Source: Candidatus Heimdallarchaeum endolithica (GTDB lineage: Archaea; Asgardarchaeota; Heimdallarchaeia; Heimdallarchaeales; Heimdallarchaeaceae). From it: a stretch of DNA of 64,000 nt. Numbering within the stretch: position 1 is the first letter of the stretch; every line of letters starts with the position of its first letter. A program made the translations under genes and the position numbers. The notes beneath the pieces are model-generated. The model was not told where the DNA came from. It worked only from the letters and a program-made list of their open reading frames with translations, and did no database searches. This document shows, in pieces, positions 16,581 to 27,286 of the stretch. Location: assembly GCA_021513715.1 (NCBI GenBank), contig CP084167.1, positions 3,145,060 through 3,209,059 on the forward strand. Direction: 5' to 3'.

Positions 16581-19430
16581 TTAAGATTTAAACTTTCGAT
16601 ACTTCTTAGCTACAAGAGTGATTATTGGAAGTGCAATAAGTAGGCTCCAGAAATTGAATGGTAAATCTAAAGTTTGTTTATCTTGTTGAGAAGTGGTTTC
16701 ACTAGTAGTGTCGTCAGAACTAGATGATTCAGAAACCGCTTTGATAGATAATTTCATTTCATTGCTATTCCCAAAAGTGTCATAAGCAATTATTTTAATT
16801 GTGTGCATTCCTTCGTCAGTAATGTAAGTATTAAGGTTAAATGATACAATAGTACCATCAACATAATTATCTGATTTTTCTAAATCACCATCAATGTATA
16901 GTTCATAGTAATCAGGATTTGCATCGTATAGAGTGAATTCTACTTTTTGACTAGTACCTATTATGTATTCAATTGTGTGCCAGTAATCCATGTTGCTATC
17001 TATTTGAGGAGGATCATAATCATCTTGATAATTTTCATTATAAGCATTAACATAAATTGTAACATTATTATTGTTTCCCCATTGATCAACGGCTTCAATG
17101 TAAATTTCATACGTTCCTTCTTCAAAGATATAATCATGTAATTGTAAATGTTGTTCATTCTCAGGATACCAGCCATAACCTTCATAAGGTACATTAGAGA
17201 GCGTCAGATTTCCATTAATGTAAACATTATAAACATCAGGATATTCATCTATAATGTAGAAAGATAGATCATAATAATCTCCAACTCTGTAATAGTCAAC
17301 ATCATATATATCCCCAAATGCAGGAGGATCTAATTCTGGTTGACTAGGAACCACATTAATTATCCATTCTTCTTCTCTCTTGTTTCCAGAAGTGTCATTG
17401 GCAAAGAAGGAAAGAGTATATATTCCTGTTTCGCTAAACAATTCTTTTCCAGTGAAGAAAATCTCAAAATTATCAGGATTATAATTTCCTGATGCAATTA
17501 TTTCATCATTTAGTTTAATTTCATAATAATCAGGGTTTTTCTCATAAAGCCAGAAATCATATCTTTCTGCACTTCCTAATTCATAGTAGGAGTTAACATC
17601 CCATCCTAAATCTGGTTTTCTTACATCTGTTCCTTCAGGATAGGCTTTTATCCATAGTGCTTCTTTTCTATAATTGTCAAATTGATCATAACTTATTACA
17701 GTAAGGTTGTGTAATCCAACTTCATGAATAAGATCGTTATAGTTGTAGTAATAGTTTCTTTGTTCAGAATAATTTCCTGTATCGTATAGAGCTCCATCAA
17801 CGTAAAATTCGTAGTAACTTGGGTTATCATCCCATGTATCAAACCAGAATTCTTCATAATCTCCAATAGCCCATTTATATGGTTCTCCAAAATTTTTCTC
17901 CTCATACCAGGATACATATAAAGTTGGGGGGTCTACATCTGTACCACTTGGATAAATAGTTACAGGAACAATTTCGGAATAAGTAGTGTTGACTGCGTCA
18001 GTGAATGTAATATTTATTGTATAATCCCCAATTGGCCATTTATCACCTATCCATATATCTATTGTCTTATTATTATAACCTTCATAGTAGTTTGAGTAAT
18101 ATTGTGTTAAATCTGATTGATTGTAATAGAATCGTGTTTCAACTTTCCAGATAGTATCAGAATAAATGTATAGATACCTCAAGCATAGATCTCTATCTTC
18201 TACTCCTTTATACACTTTGTTTGTTTCTATTCTACTTTGCCATTCAGGAATAGGATATCTATCATCCTTTAAATCTTGAATCTTCATAAATAAATTTCCA
18301 TTGGTATCATAGACTATAATTTTGAAATCTTTCCATCTATTGTTTGGTTGGTATTCAAAATAATCTATTGGAACAGTGTAATTCAACTCAGAACTTGTAA
18401 TAGTCTGTGTGTCGACTAACTCCCAAATCCAATGTGAATACATTAAATTTTCTACATATAGTTCGATTTTTACAACATCTTCTGAGAATTGTAAGGGAAA
18501 AGTAATGTCTGTTGTACTATTTGTGATAGGTTGATCCCAATCATAATTCCTAAATGTAAAGTATGGAACAAAAGAATTATCAGTAGTAGAATAGAAATGG
18601 CTAGCTTTAACTAGTGTGTGTGACTCAATATTATCGTTATTCTCTACACGAGTAAAATTAACATAAGAACTATAATCTTGTAGATACTCGTAAAAACTAT
18701 AAGTAACATCGTTATTGTAAATTTTACTGAATTCTACTAAAATTCCAGTATTATTATCAACATAATAATAATATTCATCATAGTTAACACTATATCCTTC
18801 TGTTTCTACATCATACCATGTACTATTCCATGAATTTTCCCAAACTTCAGATTTATAATAATAAACATCTACTTGGAGAGTAAATTCCTCTCCATTTACA
18901 TCATAGGTTCTAGTCTCCTGTGAAAGGAATGTTGACATTCCAAAAAAACCTAAAGGATCAAAAACTAGATTAGAATAATTGGTGAAACTCCTTAAATTAG
19001 TATTTCCAGAATCCCAAGAATCATAGAGCTCTGTATGCTCATAAGAGCTGTCTTCATACCATCCATCAGTTCCCCATTTGTGGTAGATGTTACTATAATA
19101 AGAAGAAAAATTGTTAGTACCTGTAGTAACATCAAAAACTTCTACATTATTTGAGCCTTGGTTTGCATTTGTAATATTAAATGCTCTAAGATAATTATGT
19201 TCTTCTTTGCTAGTGTATATATTATAGTACGCATAAACTTCTTTATTTTCATCTGGAAAGAATATTTCGCCTGTATTAGTTTCATAAATCCTCTTATAAT
19301 TATAAATGAATTTATCTCCATCATTTAACTTATAACTTTCTGCATTCACAACTGATGTTTGAAAGCTTACAAAAGAAGTGAATGTTGCAATACAAATTAA
19401 TGCAATCATAAACATGTTTTTACACTTCAA
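16581..19430 (-). CDS. Large secreted, membrane-anchored Ig-like repeat protein (copy 1)
   Basis: About 949 residues. Signal peptide (FMIALICIATFTSFVSF...VNAES), then a Tyr/Asn-rich N-terminal domain, then four or five tandem beta-sandwich units each opening with a phrase like DPPxxxxxxY and containing NPDYYEIYIDG or NPSYYEFYVDG and a GxHNLTVIxYDxxGN ending. After a Ser/Thr-rich stalk come one membrane helix (FWSLLIALPIITLVA) and a KKYRKFKS tail. It probably forms part of the cell surface and may bind sugars or other cells (inference). I chose TTG at 19430 because GGGGGT lies at SD distance before it and the two paralogues start at the equivalent place; the frame is open to 19451. Confidence 0.75.
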   Translation of the reverse strand: MKCKNMFMIALICIATFTSFVSFQTSVVNAESYKLNDGDKFIYNYKRIYETNTGEIFFPDENKEVYAYYNIYTSKEEHNYLRAFNITNANQGSNNVEVFDVTTGTNNFSSYYSNIYHKWGTDGWYEDSSYEHTELYDSWDSGNTNLRSFTNYSNLVFDPLGFFGMSTFLSQETRTYDVNGEEFTLQVDVYYYKSEVWENSWNSTWYDVETEGYSVNYDEYYYYVDNNTGILVEFSKIYNNDVTYSFYEYLQDYSSYVNFTRVENNDNIESHTLVKASHFYSTTDNSFVPYFTFRNYDWDQPITNSTTDITFPLQFSEDVVKIELYVENLMYSHWIWELVDTQTITSSELNYTVPIDYFEYQPNNRWKDFKIIVYDTNGNLFMKIQDLKDDRYPIPEWQSRIETNKVYKGVEDRDLCLRYLYIYSDTIWKVETRFYYNQSDLTQYYSNYYEGYNNKTIDIWIGDKWPIGDYTINITFTDAVNTTYSEIVPVTIYPSGTDVDPPTLYVSWYEEKNFGEPYKWAIGDYEEFWFDTWDDNPSYYEFYVDGALYDTGNYSEQRNYYYNYNDLIHEVGLHNLTVISYDQFDNYRKEALWIKAYPEGTDVRKPDLGWDVNSYYELGSAERYDFWLYEKNPDYYEIKLNDEIIASGNYNPDNFEIFFTGKELFSETGIYTLSFFANDTSGNKREEEWIINVVPSQPELDPPAFGDIYDVDYYRVGDYYDLSFYIIDEYPDVYNVYINGNLTLSNVPYEGYGWYPENEQHLQLHDYIFEEGTYEIYIEAVDQWGNNNNVTIYVNAYNENYQDDYDPPQIDSNMDYWHTIEYIIGTSQKVEFTLYDANPDYYELYIDGDLEKSDNYVDGTIVSFNLNTYITDEGMHTIKIIAYDTFGNSNEMKLSIKAVSESSSSDDTTSETTSQQDKQTLDLPFNFWSLLIALPIITLVAKKYRKFKS

Positions 19431-19667
19431 TATGAGTGACCCCCAAATCAAAATTACGTCAACTAACTATTTAAACATTGCTAATCTTGTAAGTTAGAGC
19501 TCATATATTGTTAACTCGCTTAAAGATTTTTTAGTAAAGACTGTTCCTTAATGTTGTCTACTTGTACAATGAAGATAAATTAAGAAAAAGATATGTTTCT
19601 TTGTTTCTTAAAAGTATAATCCGCTCTAGAGAAAACATTAAGTGAAAAAATGAGAAAAATAAGTAAA

Positions 19668-22514
19668 TTATGTTTTGAACTTCTTAAGTTTTTTAGCGAT
19701 AATAGTAATTATTGGCAGAGCGATAAACAAACTCCAGAAGTTAAATGGTAAATCTAAAGTTTGCTTATCTTGACTAGTTGTTTCGTTAGTGTCTCCAGAA
19801 CTAGATGATTCAGAAACCGCTTTGATAGATAATTTCATTTCATTGCTATTCCCAAAAGTGTCATAAGCAATTATTTTAATTGTGTGCATTCCTTCGTCAG
19901 TAATGTAAGTATTAAGGTTAAATGATATAGTGGTGCCATCAGTATAACTGTCAGTTTTTTCTAAATCACCATCAATGTATAGTTCATAATAATCAGGATT
20001 TGCATCATATAGAGTGAATTTCACTGTTTGACTAGTACCTATTGTGTATTCAATTATGTGCCAGTAATTCATGTTGCTATCTATTTGAGGAGGATCATAA
20101 TCATCTTGATAAATTTCATTATAAGCATTAACGTAAATTGTAACATTATTATTGTTTCCCCATTGATCAAAAGCTTCGATGTAAATTTCATACGTTCCTT
20201 CTTCAAAGATATAATTATGTAATTGTAAATGTTGTAGTGCTTCAGGATACCAGCCATAACCCTCATAGGGAACATCAGAGAGCGTTAGATTTCCATTAAT
20301 GTAAACATTATAAATATTAGGATATTTATCGACAATGTAGAAAGAAAGGTCATAATAATCTCCAACTCTGTAATAGTCAACATCATATATATCCCCAAAT
20401 GCAGGAGGATCTAATTCTGGTTGACTAGGAACCACATTAATTGACAATTCACAGTATTCGTTATTTCCATCAGTATCATTAGCAAAGATGGAAAGAGTGT
20501 ATACTCCTGTTTCGCTAAACAATTCTTTTCCAGTAAAATAAAACTCGAAGTAATCAGGGTTATAATTTCCTGATGCAATCATTTCATCATTTAGTTTAAC
20601 TTCATAATAATCTGGGTTTTTCTCATAAAGCCAGAAATCATATCTTTCTGCACTTCCTAATTCATAGTAGGAATTAACATCCCATCCTAAATCTGGTTTT
20701 CTTACATCTGTTCCTTCAGGATAGGCTTTTATCCATAGTGCTTCTTTTCTATAATTGTCAAATTGATCATAACTTATTACAGTAAGGTTGTGTAATCCAA
20801 CTTCATGAATAAGATCGTTATAGTTGTAGTAATAGTTTCTTTGTTCAGAATAATTTCCTGTATCGTATAGAGCTCCATCAACGTAAAATTCGTAGTAACT
20901 TGGGTTATCATCCCATGTATCAAACCAGAATTCTTCATAATCTCCAATAGCCCATTTATATGGTTCTCCAAAATTTTTCTCCTCATACCAGAAACAACTT
21001 AAACTAGGGGGGTCTACATCTGTTCCACTAGGATAGATAGTTACAGGAACAATTTTTGAATAAATAGTGTTAACCGCATCAGTGAATGTAATATTTATAA
21101 AAGCAAGAAAATTTACGAATATTCACATAACCAAGTATTCTTTCCTGATGAAGATAGAGAAAATTTAGCAAGTATAAGTATATACTGCAATATAGAAGAA
21201 TATAATTACCTTAGAGCATTTAATGTTACGAATGCCAGCAAAAGTTCAACAAATATTGAAGTTTTTGATGTATCAACAGGTGCTAGTAATTATTCATATT
21301 ACACTAATAATACCTACTATAATTGGAGAAATAGTGATTGGAATAAAGACTACTTTTACGAAGATAGTGGAATCAATGATGGTTGGTATTCAGGAAGTGT
21401 AGATTATAGGAATTTCAACAACTATTCTAACTTAATTTTTGATCCAATGAATTATTTTTCTCAAACTTTGTTACTCTCACAGGAGACTAGAACTTATGAA
21501 ATAAATGGAGAGGAATTTACTCTTCAAGTAGATGTTTACTATTATAAATCTGAAGTTTGGGAAAATTCATGGAATAGTACATGGTATGATGTTGAAACTG
21601 AAGTAAATAGTTACAATTATGATGAATATTATTATTATGTTGATAATAATACTGGAATTTTATTAGAATTCAAACAAATATCTAATAACAAAAATTATAT
21701 CAGTTTTTATGACTATGTACCAGAATATAATACTTACGTTAATTTTACACGGGAAGAAACCACTAATCATAAATATTTTTATACACTAGTTAAAGCTAGC
21801 CATTTCTATTCTACTACTGATAATTCTTTTGTTCCATACTTTACATTTAGGAATTATGATTGGGATCAACCTATCACAAATAGTACAACAGACATTACTT
21901 TTCCCTTACAATTCTCAGAAGATGTTGTAAAAATCGAACTATATGTAGAAAATTTAATGTATTCACATTGGATTTGGGAGTTAGTCGACACACAGACTAT
22001 TACAAGTTCTGAGTTGAATTACACTGTTCCAATAGATTATTTTGAATACCAACCAAACAATAGATGGAAAGATTTCAAAATTATAGTTTATGATGCTAAA
22101 GGAAACATGTTTATTCGATTTAGAACAATAAAAGATGACAGATATCCTATTCCTGAATGGCAAAGTAGAATAGAAACAAACAAAGTGTATAAAGGAGTAG
22201 AAGATAAAGAGTTACAACTAAACCATTTGTATATTTACTCTGATACTATTTGGAAAGTTGAAACACGATTCTATTACAATCAATGAGATTTAACACAATA
22301 CATATCAACTTATTCTGAAGGATTTAGTAATAGTACATTAAGTTTATGGGTTGGCGACAAATGGCCAATTGGGGATTATTCAATAAATGAATGTGTCTCC
22401 ATTATTTAATTGATAATTGTTTGCATTCACAACTGTTGTTTCTAAGCTTACAAAAGAGGTGAATGTTGCAATCAAAATTAACGCAATAATCAAACTGTTT
22501 TTCTTTATTAACAT
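19668..22514 (-). pseudogene. Second surface-protein copy, broken by an internal inversion (copy 2)
   Basis: The minus strand encodes the signal peptide (ATG at 22514, LIIALILIATFTSFVSLE) down to 22383, and the C-terminal half from 21098 to 19668, including Ig-like units and the membrane anchor. The middle part lies on the plus strand. If 21099-22382 is flipped back, both joints become in-frame: ...ACA TTC ATT TAT joined to AAA AGC..., and ...TCA ATA AAT joined to ATT ACA.... The restored gene has 949 codons including the stop, the same as the copy at 41595-44441. One further defect, TGA at 22284-22286, replaces a serine codon in copy 1. As it stands only fragments can be made. Confidence 0.85.
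21099..22382 (+). other. 1,284-bp inverted segment inside surface-protein copy 2
   Basis: Reading on the plus strand, this segment encodes the N-terminal domain of the surface protein (for example FFPDEDREN, NYLRAFNVTNAS, LLSQETRTYEINGEEF, YPIPEWQSRIETNK). It is opposite in direction to the rest of the gene. It is bounded by ATTTAT at 21093-21098 and ATAAAT at 22383-22388, a 6-bp perfect inverted repeat. No recombinase gene lies beside it. Much of it (about 21780-22170) is nearly identical to the complement of copy 1 near 18200-18620. Confidence 0.8.
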
Positions 22515-22764
22515 GAATGACCCCAAGACTAATTTTGAATAATCTATTATTTAAACGTTTTTTTATAATATTTGACATTTTTTGCAAAAAAGCCTTTAAT
22601 AGTCTAATCTGTGGATAAATGAGAAAGGAAAATTTTCATTTTTTTCTTTAAACTGAAAAATGTGCAAATTATTACTGTTTCATTTTTGCTACTTTTTGAC
22701 TAGTTCTGTTATTTTTTCATTTCATAACCTTTTTATTTTTTTAATCATTACTACTAAAAAAAGG

Positions 22765-23400
22765 TTGGAAAGTGTAAGATTGAGTGTTAGAAAGAATTCA
22801 GATTATTTTTTGCCTTCTGTTGTTATCCTTGCAGCAGGAGAATCAAAAAGAATGGGAAAGCCAAAAGGATTGTTGGTGTATAAGGGTACCTTTTTTATCC
22901 AACACCAGATCAAATCGTTAAAAGAGATAGGTTTTGAAAACATAGTTGTTGTCCTAGGAAAAGATTACAGCCGTTATGTTGAACTAGTACCAAAATTAAA
23001 GAATGAGATTATTGTAAGAAATTTACAAACGGAGAAAGGTCAATTTTTTTCTATTCAATGTGGATTAAAAAAAGTTAGAGAATTTAGTGATGATGGAGTT
23101 TTTATTTTACCTATTGATGTTTCTTGTCCAAATAAAGAAACTTGGAACAAGATTCTTGAAAATGTAGATGGTGTATCTGCAGTAATTCCTAGTTATAAAG
23201 GAAGAAGGGGTCATCCTGTATTTTTATCTCCTAAACTTATTGAGCATATATTATCTTGTACTAGTGAACACAGACTAGATTATGAATTGAAGAAACTAGA
23301 AAAAAGGAATAAAGTTCGTATTATTGATGTTAATGATAGAAAAGTTACACTCAATCTAAACACTTTAGAAGAATGGAAAAAGTACGTGAATGAGCAATGA
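22765..23400 (+). CDS. mocA: MocA-like nucleotidyltransferase for molybdenum cofactor
   Basis: About 211 residues. Rossmann-like GT-A fold with VVILAAGESKRMGKPK (nucleotide-binding loop), IVVVLG, GVFILPIDVSCP (metal aspartate) and RGHPVFLSP. This is the pattern of MocA, which attaches CMP to molybdopterin to give the dinucleotide cofactor used by bacterial-type Mo hydroxylases. The link to xdhD-like, xdh and xdhC genes downstream supports this. The start is uncertain: the frame is open to an ATG at 22660, but its first 35 residues are a translated AT-rich leader; TTG codons at 22765 and 22780 fit the family better. Its stop overlaps the next start (ATGA). Confidence 0.82.
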   Translation: MESVRLSVRKNSDYFLPSVVILAAGESKRMGKPKGLLVYKGTFFIQHQIKSLKEIGFENIVVVLGKDYSRYVELVPKLKNEIIVRNLQTEKGQFFSIQCGLKKVREFSDDGVFILPIDVSCPNKETWNKILENVDGVSAVIPSYKGRRGHPVFLSPKLIEHILSCTSEHRLDYELKKLEKRNKVRIIDVNDRKVTLNLNTLEEWKKYVNEQ

Positions 23401-26042
23401 AAGAAACAACATTTATTCTTAATGGAGAAAAAATAACAATAGAATATGAGGAAGGAATGAGTTTATTAGATGTTTTGAGAGAGAAATGTAATATCACAAG
23501 TTGTAAGGATGGGTGTTCAGGACAAGGATATTGTGGAGCATGTACTGTTTTAATCGATGGAAAAGCTATGACTTCTTGTAATCGTGATCCTTCAAGTGTA
23601 AAAGGAAGAAGTATTGTTACTATTGAAGGTCTTGAAAAAGAAGAAAAATTATTGTTAGCTAATGCACTAGTAAAAGAAGGTGGAATACAATGTGGTTTTT
23701 GCACTCCTGGAATAATGTTGAGGATAAAGTCTTTTCTTGATACTCATCCTGAGTCAACAAGAGAAGAGAAAGCTAGAGCGCTAAGCCCAAATTTGTGCAG
23801 ATGTACAGGTTATCAACGTATTTTGGATGCAATAGAAACTGCAGAAGAACATTGGAAAATAAAAACTCCTATTAATGTTGATGACCCTCCACGAAGAGCA
23901 GATTTTTTTGGAGAAAAATATGGTTTAAAGAGAGAATATGAACCAAAGAAAGATGGTGTAGGATATAGTACAAAAAGATATCGTGGTTTAGATATGGCTC
24001 TGGGCCAAAAGCCATATATTGCAGATATGAAAGTAGAAGGGATGCTTCATGGAGCTTTTTTGTTAAGTGAATATCCCAGGGCAAAGATAAAGAAAATTGA
24101 TTTAACAGAAGCAGAAAAAGCTTGTGGAGTAGTAAAAATATTTACTGCTAAAGATGTTCTTGGAAAAAGATTTGTTGGTCATATTATTCCTGATTGGCCA
24201 ATTTTTGTAGATGAAGGAGAAACAACTCGCTATGTTGGCGATGTTATAGCTATGGTAGTTGCAGATAGTATGTTTCATGCACGTGCGGCAGTAGAAAAAA
24301 TAAAGGTGGAATATGAGGTTCTTGAACCATTAGACGATCCGATAAAAGCTATGGAACCTACAGCAGAAAAAATACATGAGAATGGTAATATACTCAGCAG
24401 AACTGTTTTTAGTAGAGGAGATGTAGAAGAAGCTTTTAGGAATTCAAAATATTTTGTTAAACAAGAATTTAGAACTCAAAGAATAGAACATGCGTTTCTA
24501 GAAGTAGAAGCTTCGCTTGTTATACCTACAGATAAAGGAGTTCATGTTTATAGTCAAGGACAGGGTGTACATGAAGATCAGAGACAAATAGCAGAAGTGC
24601 TAGGGTTAGAAAAAGAGAATGTAATAGTTGAACTGGTAACAAATGGTGGAGCTTTTGGTGGTAAAGAGGATCTCTCTGTCCAAGCCCAAACAGCTCTTGC
24701 AGCTTATCTCTTGAAGAAACCAGTGAAAACAGTTCTAACTAGGGAGCAATCTTTGAGAATGCATCCTAAACGCCATCCAATGACCATGCGATATGAAGTT
24801 GGAGCTGATGAAAATGGTAAGCTAACTGGAGCAAGGATAAGGATAATAGGTGATACTGGTGCTTATGCTTCTGTTGGAGGAGCAGTAGTTGAACGTGCTG
24901 CAGGGCATTCATGCGGGCCATATTATCTTCCTGCAGTAGATGTAGATGCAACAGCTGTTTACACCAATAATCCTCCTTGTGGAGCTATGAGAGGATTTGG
25001 GGTAAATCAGACCTCTTTTGCAATAGAAACATGTTTGAACATGATTGCTGCAATGATGAGAGATGATGGAAAAGAAATAGATGATTTTGATATAAGAGAA
25101 CGAAACATCTTGAGAGAAGGAAAACGTTTTGCTACTGGACAAATAATGACAAAAACAGTTATTGGTTTACAGAAATGTTTAGATGCAGTTAAGGAGCAGT
25201 ATAAGAATTATAAAGGACCAAAAGGTATCGCTTGTGGGATCAAGAACACAGGAATAGGTAACGCTCTCGAAGATACAGGTAGAGTATTAATCCGTGTTCT
25301 TGGAGACGAAAAGTTGGAAATATTAACTGGTTTTACTGAAATGGGACAAGGATTATTTACTGTTTTAACGCAAGCAATTAGCGAAATAACAAATATCCAC
25401 CCTTCAAAGATGGATGTAAAATCAATAAGTTACGATAAAACAAAGTGTGGAATGACAACTGCTTCAAGAGCTACAGCACTTGATACTATGGCAGCAAAGT
25501 ATGCTGCAGAAAAACTTGCAGAAGACCTAAGAAACCACTCTCTTAAGGAATTAATAGGAAAAGAGTATCATGGTGAGTATGTTACCAACATAACAGTTAA
25601 GCCAGGTACCCCAGTAGATAACCCAATTACACATTTAGCTTTTAGTTATGCAGTTCAAGTAGCTTTTCTTGATGAAAACGGGAAACTAAAGAAAATACTG
25701 GCTGCTCACGATGTGGGTAGAGCAGTAAATCCTTTAGCTGTTGCAGGTCAGATAGAAGGAGGAATACATATGGGTTTAGGTCACACTTTATCAGAGGACT
25801 TTCCAACAACAAAGAGTGTTCCAGTTTCATTAAAAATTAGAGATCTGCAAATATTAAAGGCTAAAGATACTCCAGAAATAGAAGTAATAATAATTGAAGA
25901 ACCTGAAGAAATTGGTGGTTTTGGAGCAAAGGGTGTGGGAGAAATAGGTTTAGTACCAACTGCAGGAGCAGTAACAGGTGCGTTCTATCAATATGATAGA
26001 AAGTGGAGAACAGAGCTCCCTATAGCTAGAAAAAAAAGATGA
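23397..26042 (+). CDS. xdhD: XdhD-like Mo hydroxylase: fused [2Fe-2S] and molybdopterin-binding subunits
   Basis: 881 residues. Residues 1-155 carry two [2Fe-2S] sites: the plant-ferredoxin type (CKDGCSGQGYCGAC...TSC) and the helical type (CGFCTPG...NLCRCTGY). The rest is the large Mo subunit with NGGAFGGKEDLS, AMRGFGVNQTSF, FTEMGQGLFT and the active-site glutamate region GVGEIGLVPTAG. The fusion without an FAD domain is the layout of E. coli XdhD and of the selenium-dependent xanthine dehydrogenase family. It would hydroxylate a purine such as xanthine, hypoxanthine or urate-related compounds. Coupled to mocA by an ATGA overlap; 9 bases separate it from ygeY. Confidence 0.87.
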   Translation: MKETTFILNGEKITIEYEEGMSLLDVLREKCNITSCKDGCSGQGYCGACTVLIDGKAMTSCNRDPSSVKGRSIVTIEGLEKEEKLLLANALVKEGGIQCGFCTPGIMLRIKSFLDTHPESTREEKARALSPNLCRCTGYQRILDAIETAEEHWKIKTPINVDDPPRRADFFGEKYGLKREYEPKKDGVGYSTKRYRGLDMALGQKPYIADMKVEGMLHGAFLLSEYPRAKIKKIDLTEAEKACGVVKIFTAKDVLGKRFVGHIIPDWPIFVDEGETTRYVGDVIAMVVADSMFHARAAVEKIKVEYEVLEPLDDPIKAMEPTAEKIHENGNILSRTVFSRGDVEEAFRNSKYFVKQEFRTQRIEHAFLEVEASLVIPTDKGVHVYSQGQGVHEDQRQIAEVLGLEKENVIVELVTNGGAFGGKEDLSVQAQTALAAYLLKKPVKTVLTREQSLRMHPKRHPMTMRYEVGADENGKLTGARIRIIGDTGAYASVGGAVVERAAGHSCGPYYLPAVDVDATAVYTNNPPCGAMRGFGVNQTSFAIETCLNMIAAMMRDDGKEIDDFDIRERNILREGKRFATGQIMTKTVIGLQKCLDAVKEQYKNYKGPKGIACGIKNTGIGNALEDTGRVLIRVLGDEKLEILTGFTEMGQGLFTVLTQAISEITNIHPSKMDVKSISYDKTKCGMTTASRATALDTMAAKYAAEKLAEDLRNHSLKELIGKEYHGEYVTNITVKPGTPVDNPITHLAFSYAVQVAFLDENGKLKKILAAHDVGRAVNPLAVAGQIEGGIHMGLGHTLSEDFPTTKSVPVSLKIRDLQILKAKDTPEIEVIIIEEPEEIGGFGAKGVGEIGLVPTAGAVTGAFYQYDRKWRTELPIARKKR

Positions 26043-26051
26043 GGGTTAAAA

Positions 26052-27257
26052 ATGAAAGATAATGTAATGGAAAAAGTTGAAGAATACAAAAAAGATATGT
26101 ATGAATTTCTAAGGGATATGATTCGCATTCCCAGTACAAGCGGGAAAGAAAAAGACTTAATTGAACGTATAAAGCAAGAAATGGAAAAATTAGGTTATGA
26201 TGAGATAAAAATAGATAAAATGGGTAACATTCTAGGAAAGATAGGAAATGGAAAACATGTTATAGCTTTTGACGCACATATCGACACTGTAGATGTGGGA
26301 AATAGAGAAAATTGGACACACGATCCTTATGAAGGATATGAAGACGACGAAATAATCTATGGAAGAGGAGCAAGTGATCAAGAGGGTGGCTTTGCTTGTA
26401 TGGTCTATGCTGGAAAAATAATCAAAGATTTAGATATAACCGGAGATACCACTGTTTGGATAGTAGGCTCTGTTCAGGAAGAAGACTGTGATGGACTATG
26501 TTGGCACCATATTTTGACTGAAAAAGTTATTGAACCTGAATTTGTAGTTTTAACTGAACCAACATCCTTGAAAGTAAATAGAGGACAGAGAGGGAGAATG
26601 GAAATAAAAGTAACAACTACAGGAATAAGTGCTCATGGTTCTGCTCCAGAAAGAGGAGAAAATGCTATCTATAAAATGGCTAAAATCATTCAAGAGTTGG
26701 AAAAGCTACATGGAGAACTAAAAAATGATGAATTTCTAGGAAAAGGTTCTTTAACTGTAACAGAAATATTTTCAAGTTCACCATCAAGATGCGCTGTAGC
26801 AGATGGATGTAGTATATCAGTAGATAGAAGGTTAACTTTTGGAGAAACTAAAGAAACATCTCTAAATGAGATCAAAAATCTTCCTTCTGTGAAAAAATAC
26901 AACGCAAAAGTAGAAATGTACACATACAATGAACCTTCTTACACTGGTCATCGCACTCTGGTTGATAGTTACTTCCCCACTTGGGTTTTAGAAGAAGACC
27001 ATCCTCTGTGTGGAATGATGGTAGAAACCGCAGAAGAAGTAATGGGAAAGAAGCCACTTTTAGATAAATGGACATTCTCCACAAATGGAGTATATATTAT
27101 GGGAATGCACAATGTTCCTTGCATAGGCTTTGGCCCTGGACATGAGGAAGAAGCTCATGCACCTAACGAAAAAACGTTTAAGAAAGAGTTAGATATTGCT
27201 ACAGCGGTTTATGCATTAATTCCAACGAAATATTCTGAAATGATGAAGAAAGAATAG
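26052..27257 (+). CDS. ygeY: YgeY-type M20 amidohydrolase
   Basis: 401 residues. M20 metallohydrolase motifs in order: [66 protein letters not shown] and [15 protein letters not shown]. The [14 protein letters not shown] segment and placement between xdhD-like and ygeW genes mark it as YgeY, the hydrolase found in the yge-ygf purine cluster. In bacterial uric-acid-degrading clusters YgeY is thought to act on an opened-ring intermediate; the reaction here is inferred from context. GAGGGT upstream of the ATG at 26052 is a good ribosome-binding site. Confidence 0.85.
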   Translation: MKDNVMEKVEEYKKDMYEFLRDMIRIPSTSGKEKDLIERIKQEMEKLGYDEIKIDKMGNILGKIGNGKHVIAFDAHIDTVDVGNRENWTHDPYEGYEDDEIIYGRGASDQEGGFACMVYAGKIIKDLDITGDTTVWIVGSVQEEDCDGLCWHHILTEKVIEPEFVVLTEPTSLKVNRGQRGRMEIKVTTTGISAHGSAPERGENAIYKMAKIIQELEKLHGELKNDEFLGKGSLTVTEIFSSSPSRCAVADGCSISVDRRLTFGETKETSLNEIKNLPSVKKYNAKVEMYTYNEPSYTGHRTLVDSYFPTWVLEEDHPLCGMMVETAEEVMGKKPLLDKWTFSTNGVYIMGMHNVPCIGFGPGHEEEAHAPNEKTFKKELDIATAVYALIPTKYSEMMKKE

Positions 27258-27286
27258 AAATAAAAAGAAAAAAATAGGTGAGAAAT

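Noticed and set aside
20777..20986. Second minus-strand frame (69 codons) within surface-protein copy 2
   Set aside because: It is the out-of-frame shadow of the Ig-like units; the same shadow occurs in copy 1 at 17696-17917.
22284..22286. In-frame TGA as selenocysteine in the surface protein
   Set aside because: The intact paralogue has a serine codon (TCA) at this place, one base away, and the protein is not of a redox family. It is a nonsense change in a decaying gene.
21093..22388. Inverted segment as a classical invertase switch
   Set aside because: The inverted repeats are only 6 bp and no recombinase gene lies nearby. I report the inversion but do not claim a dedicated switch.
23351..25830. 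Several 60-117-codon minus-strand frames opposite mocA and xdhD
   Set aside because: They lie fully opposite strongly conserved coding sequence and have low-complexity Leu/His/Ser-rich translations.
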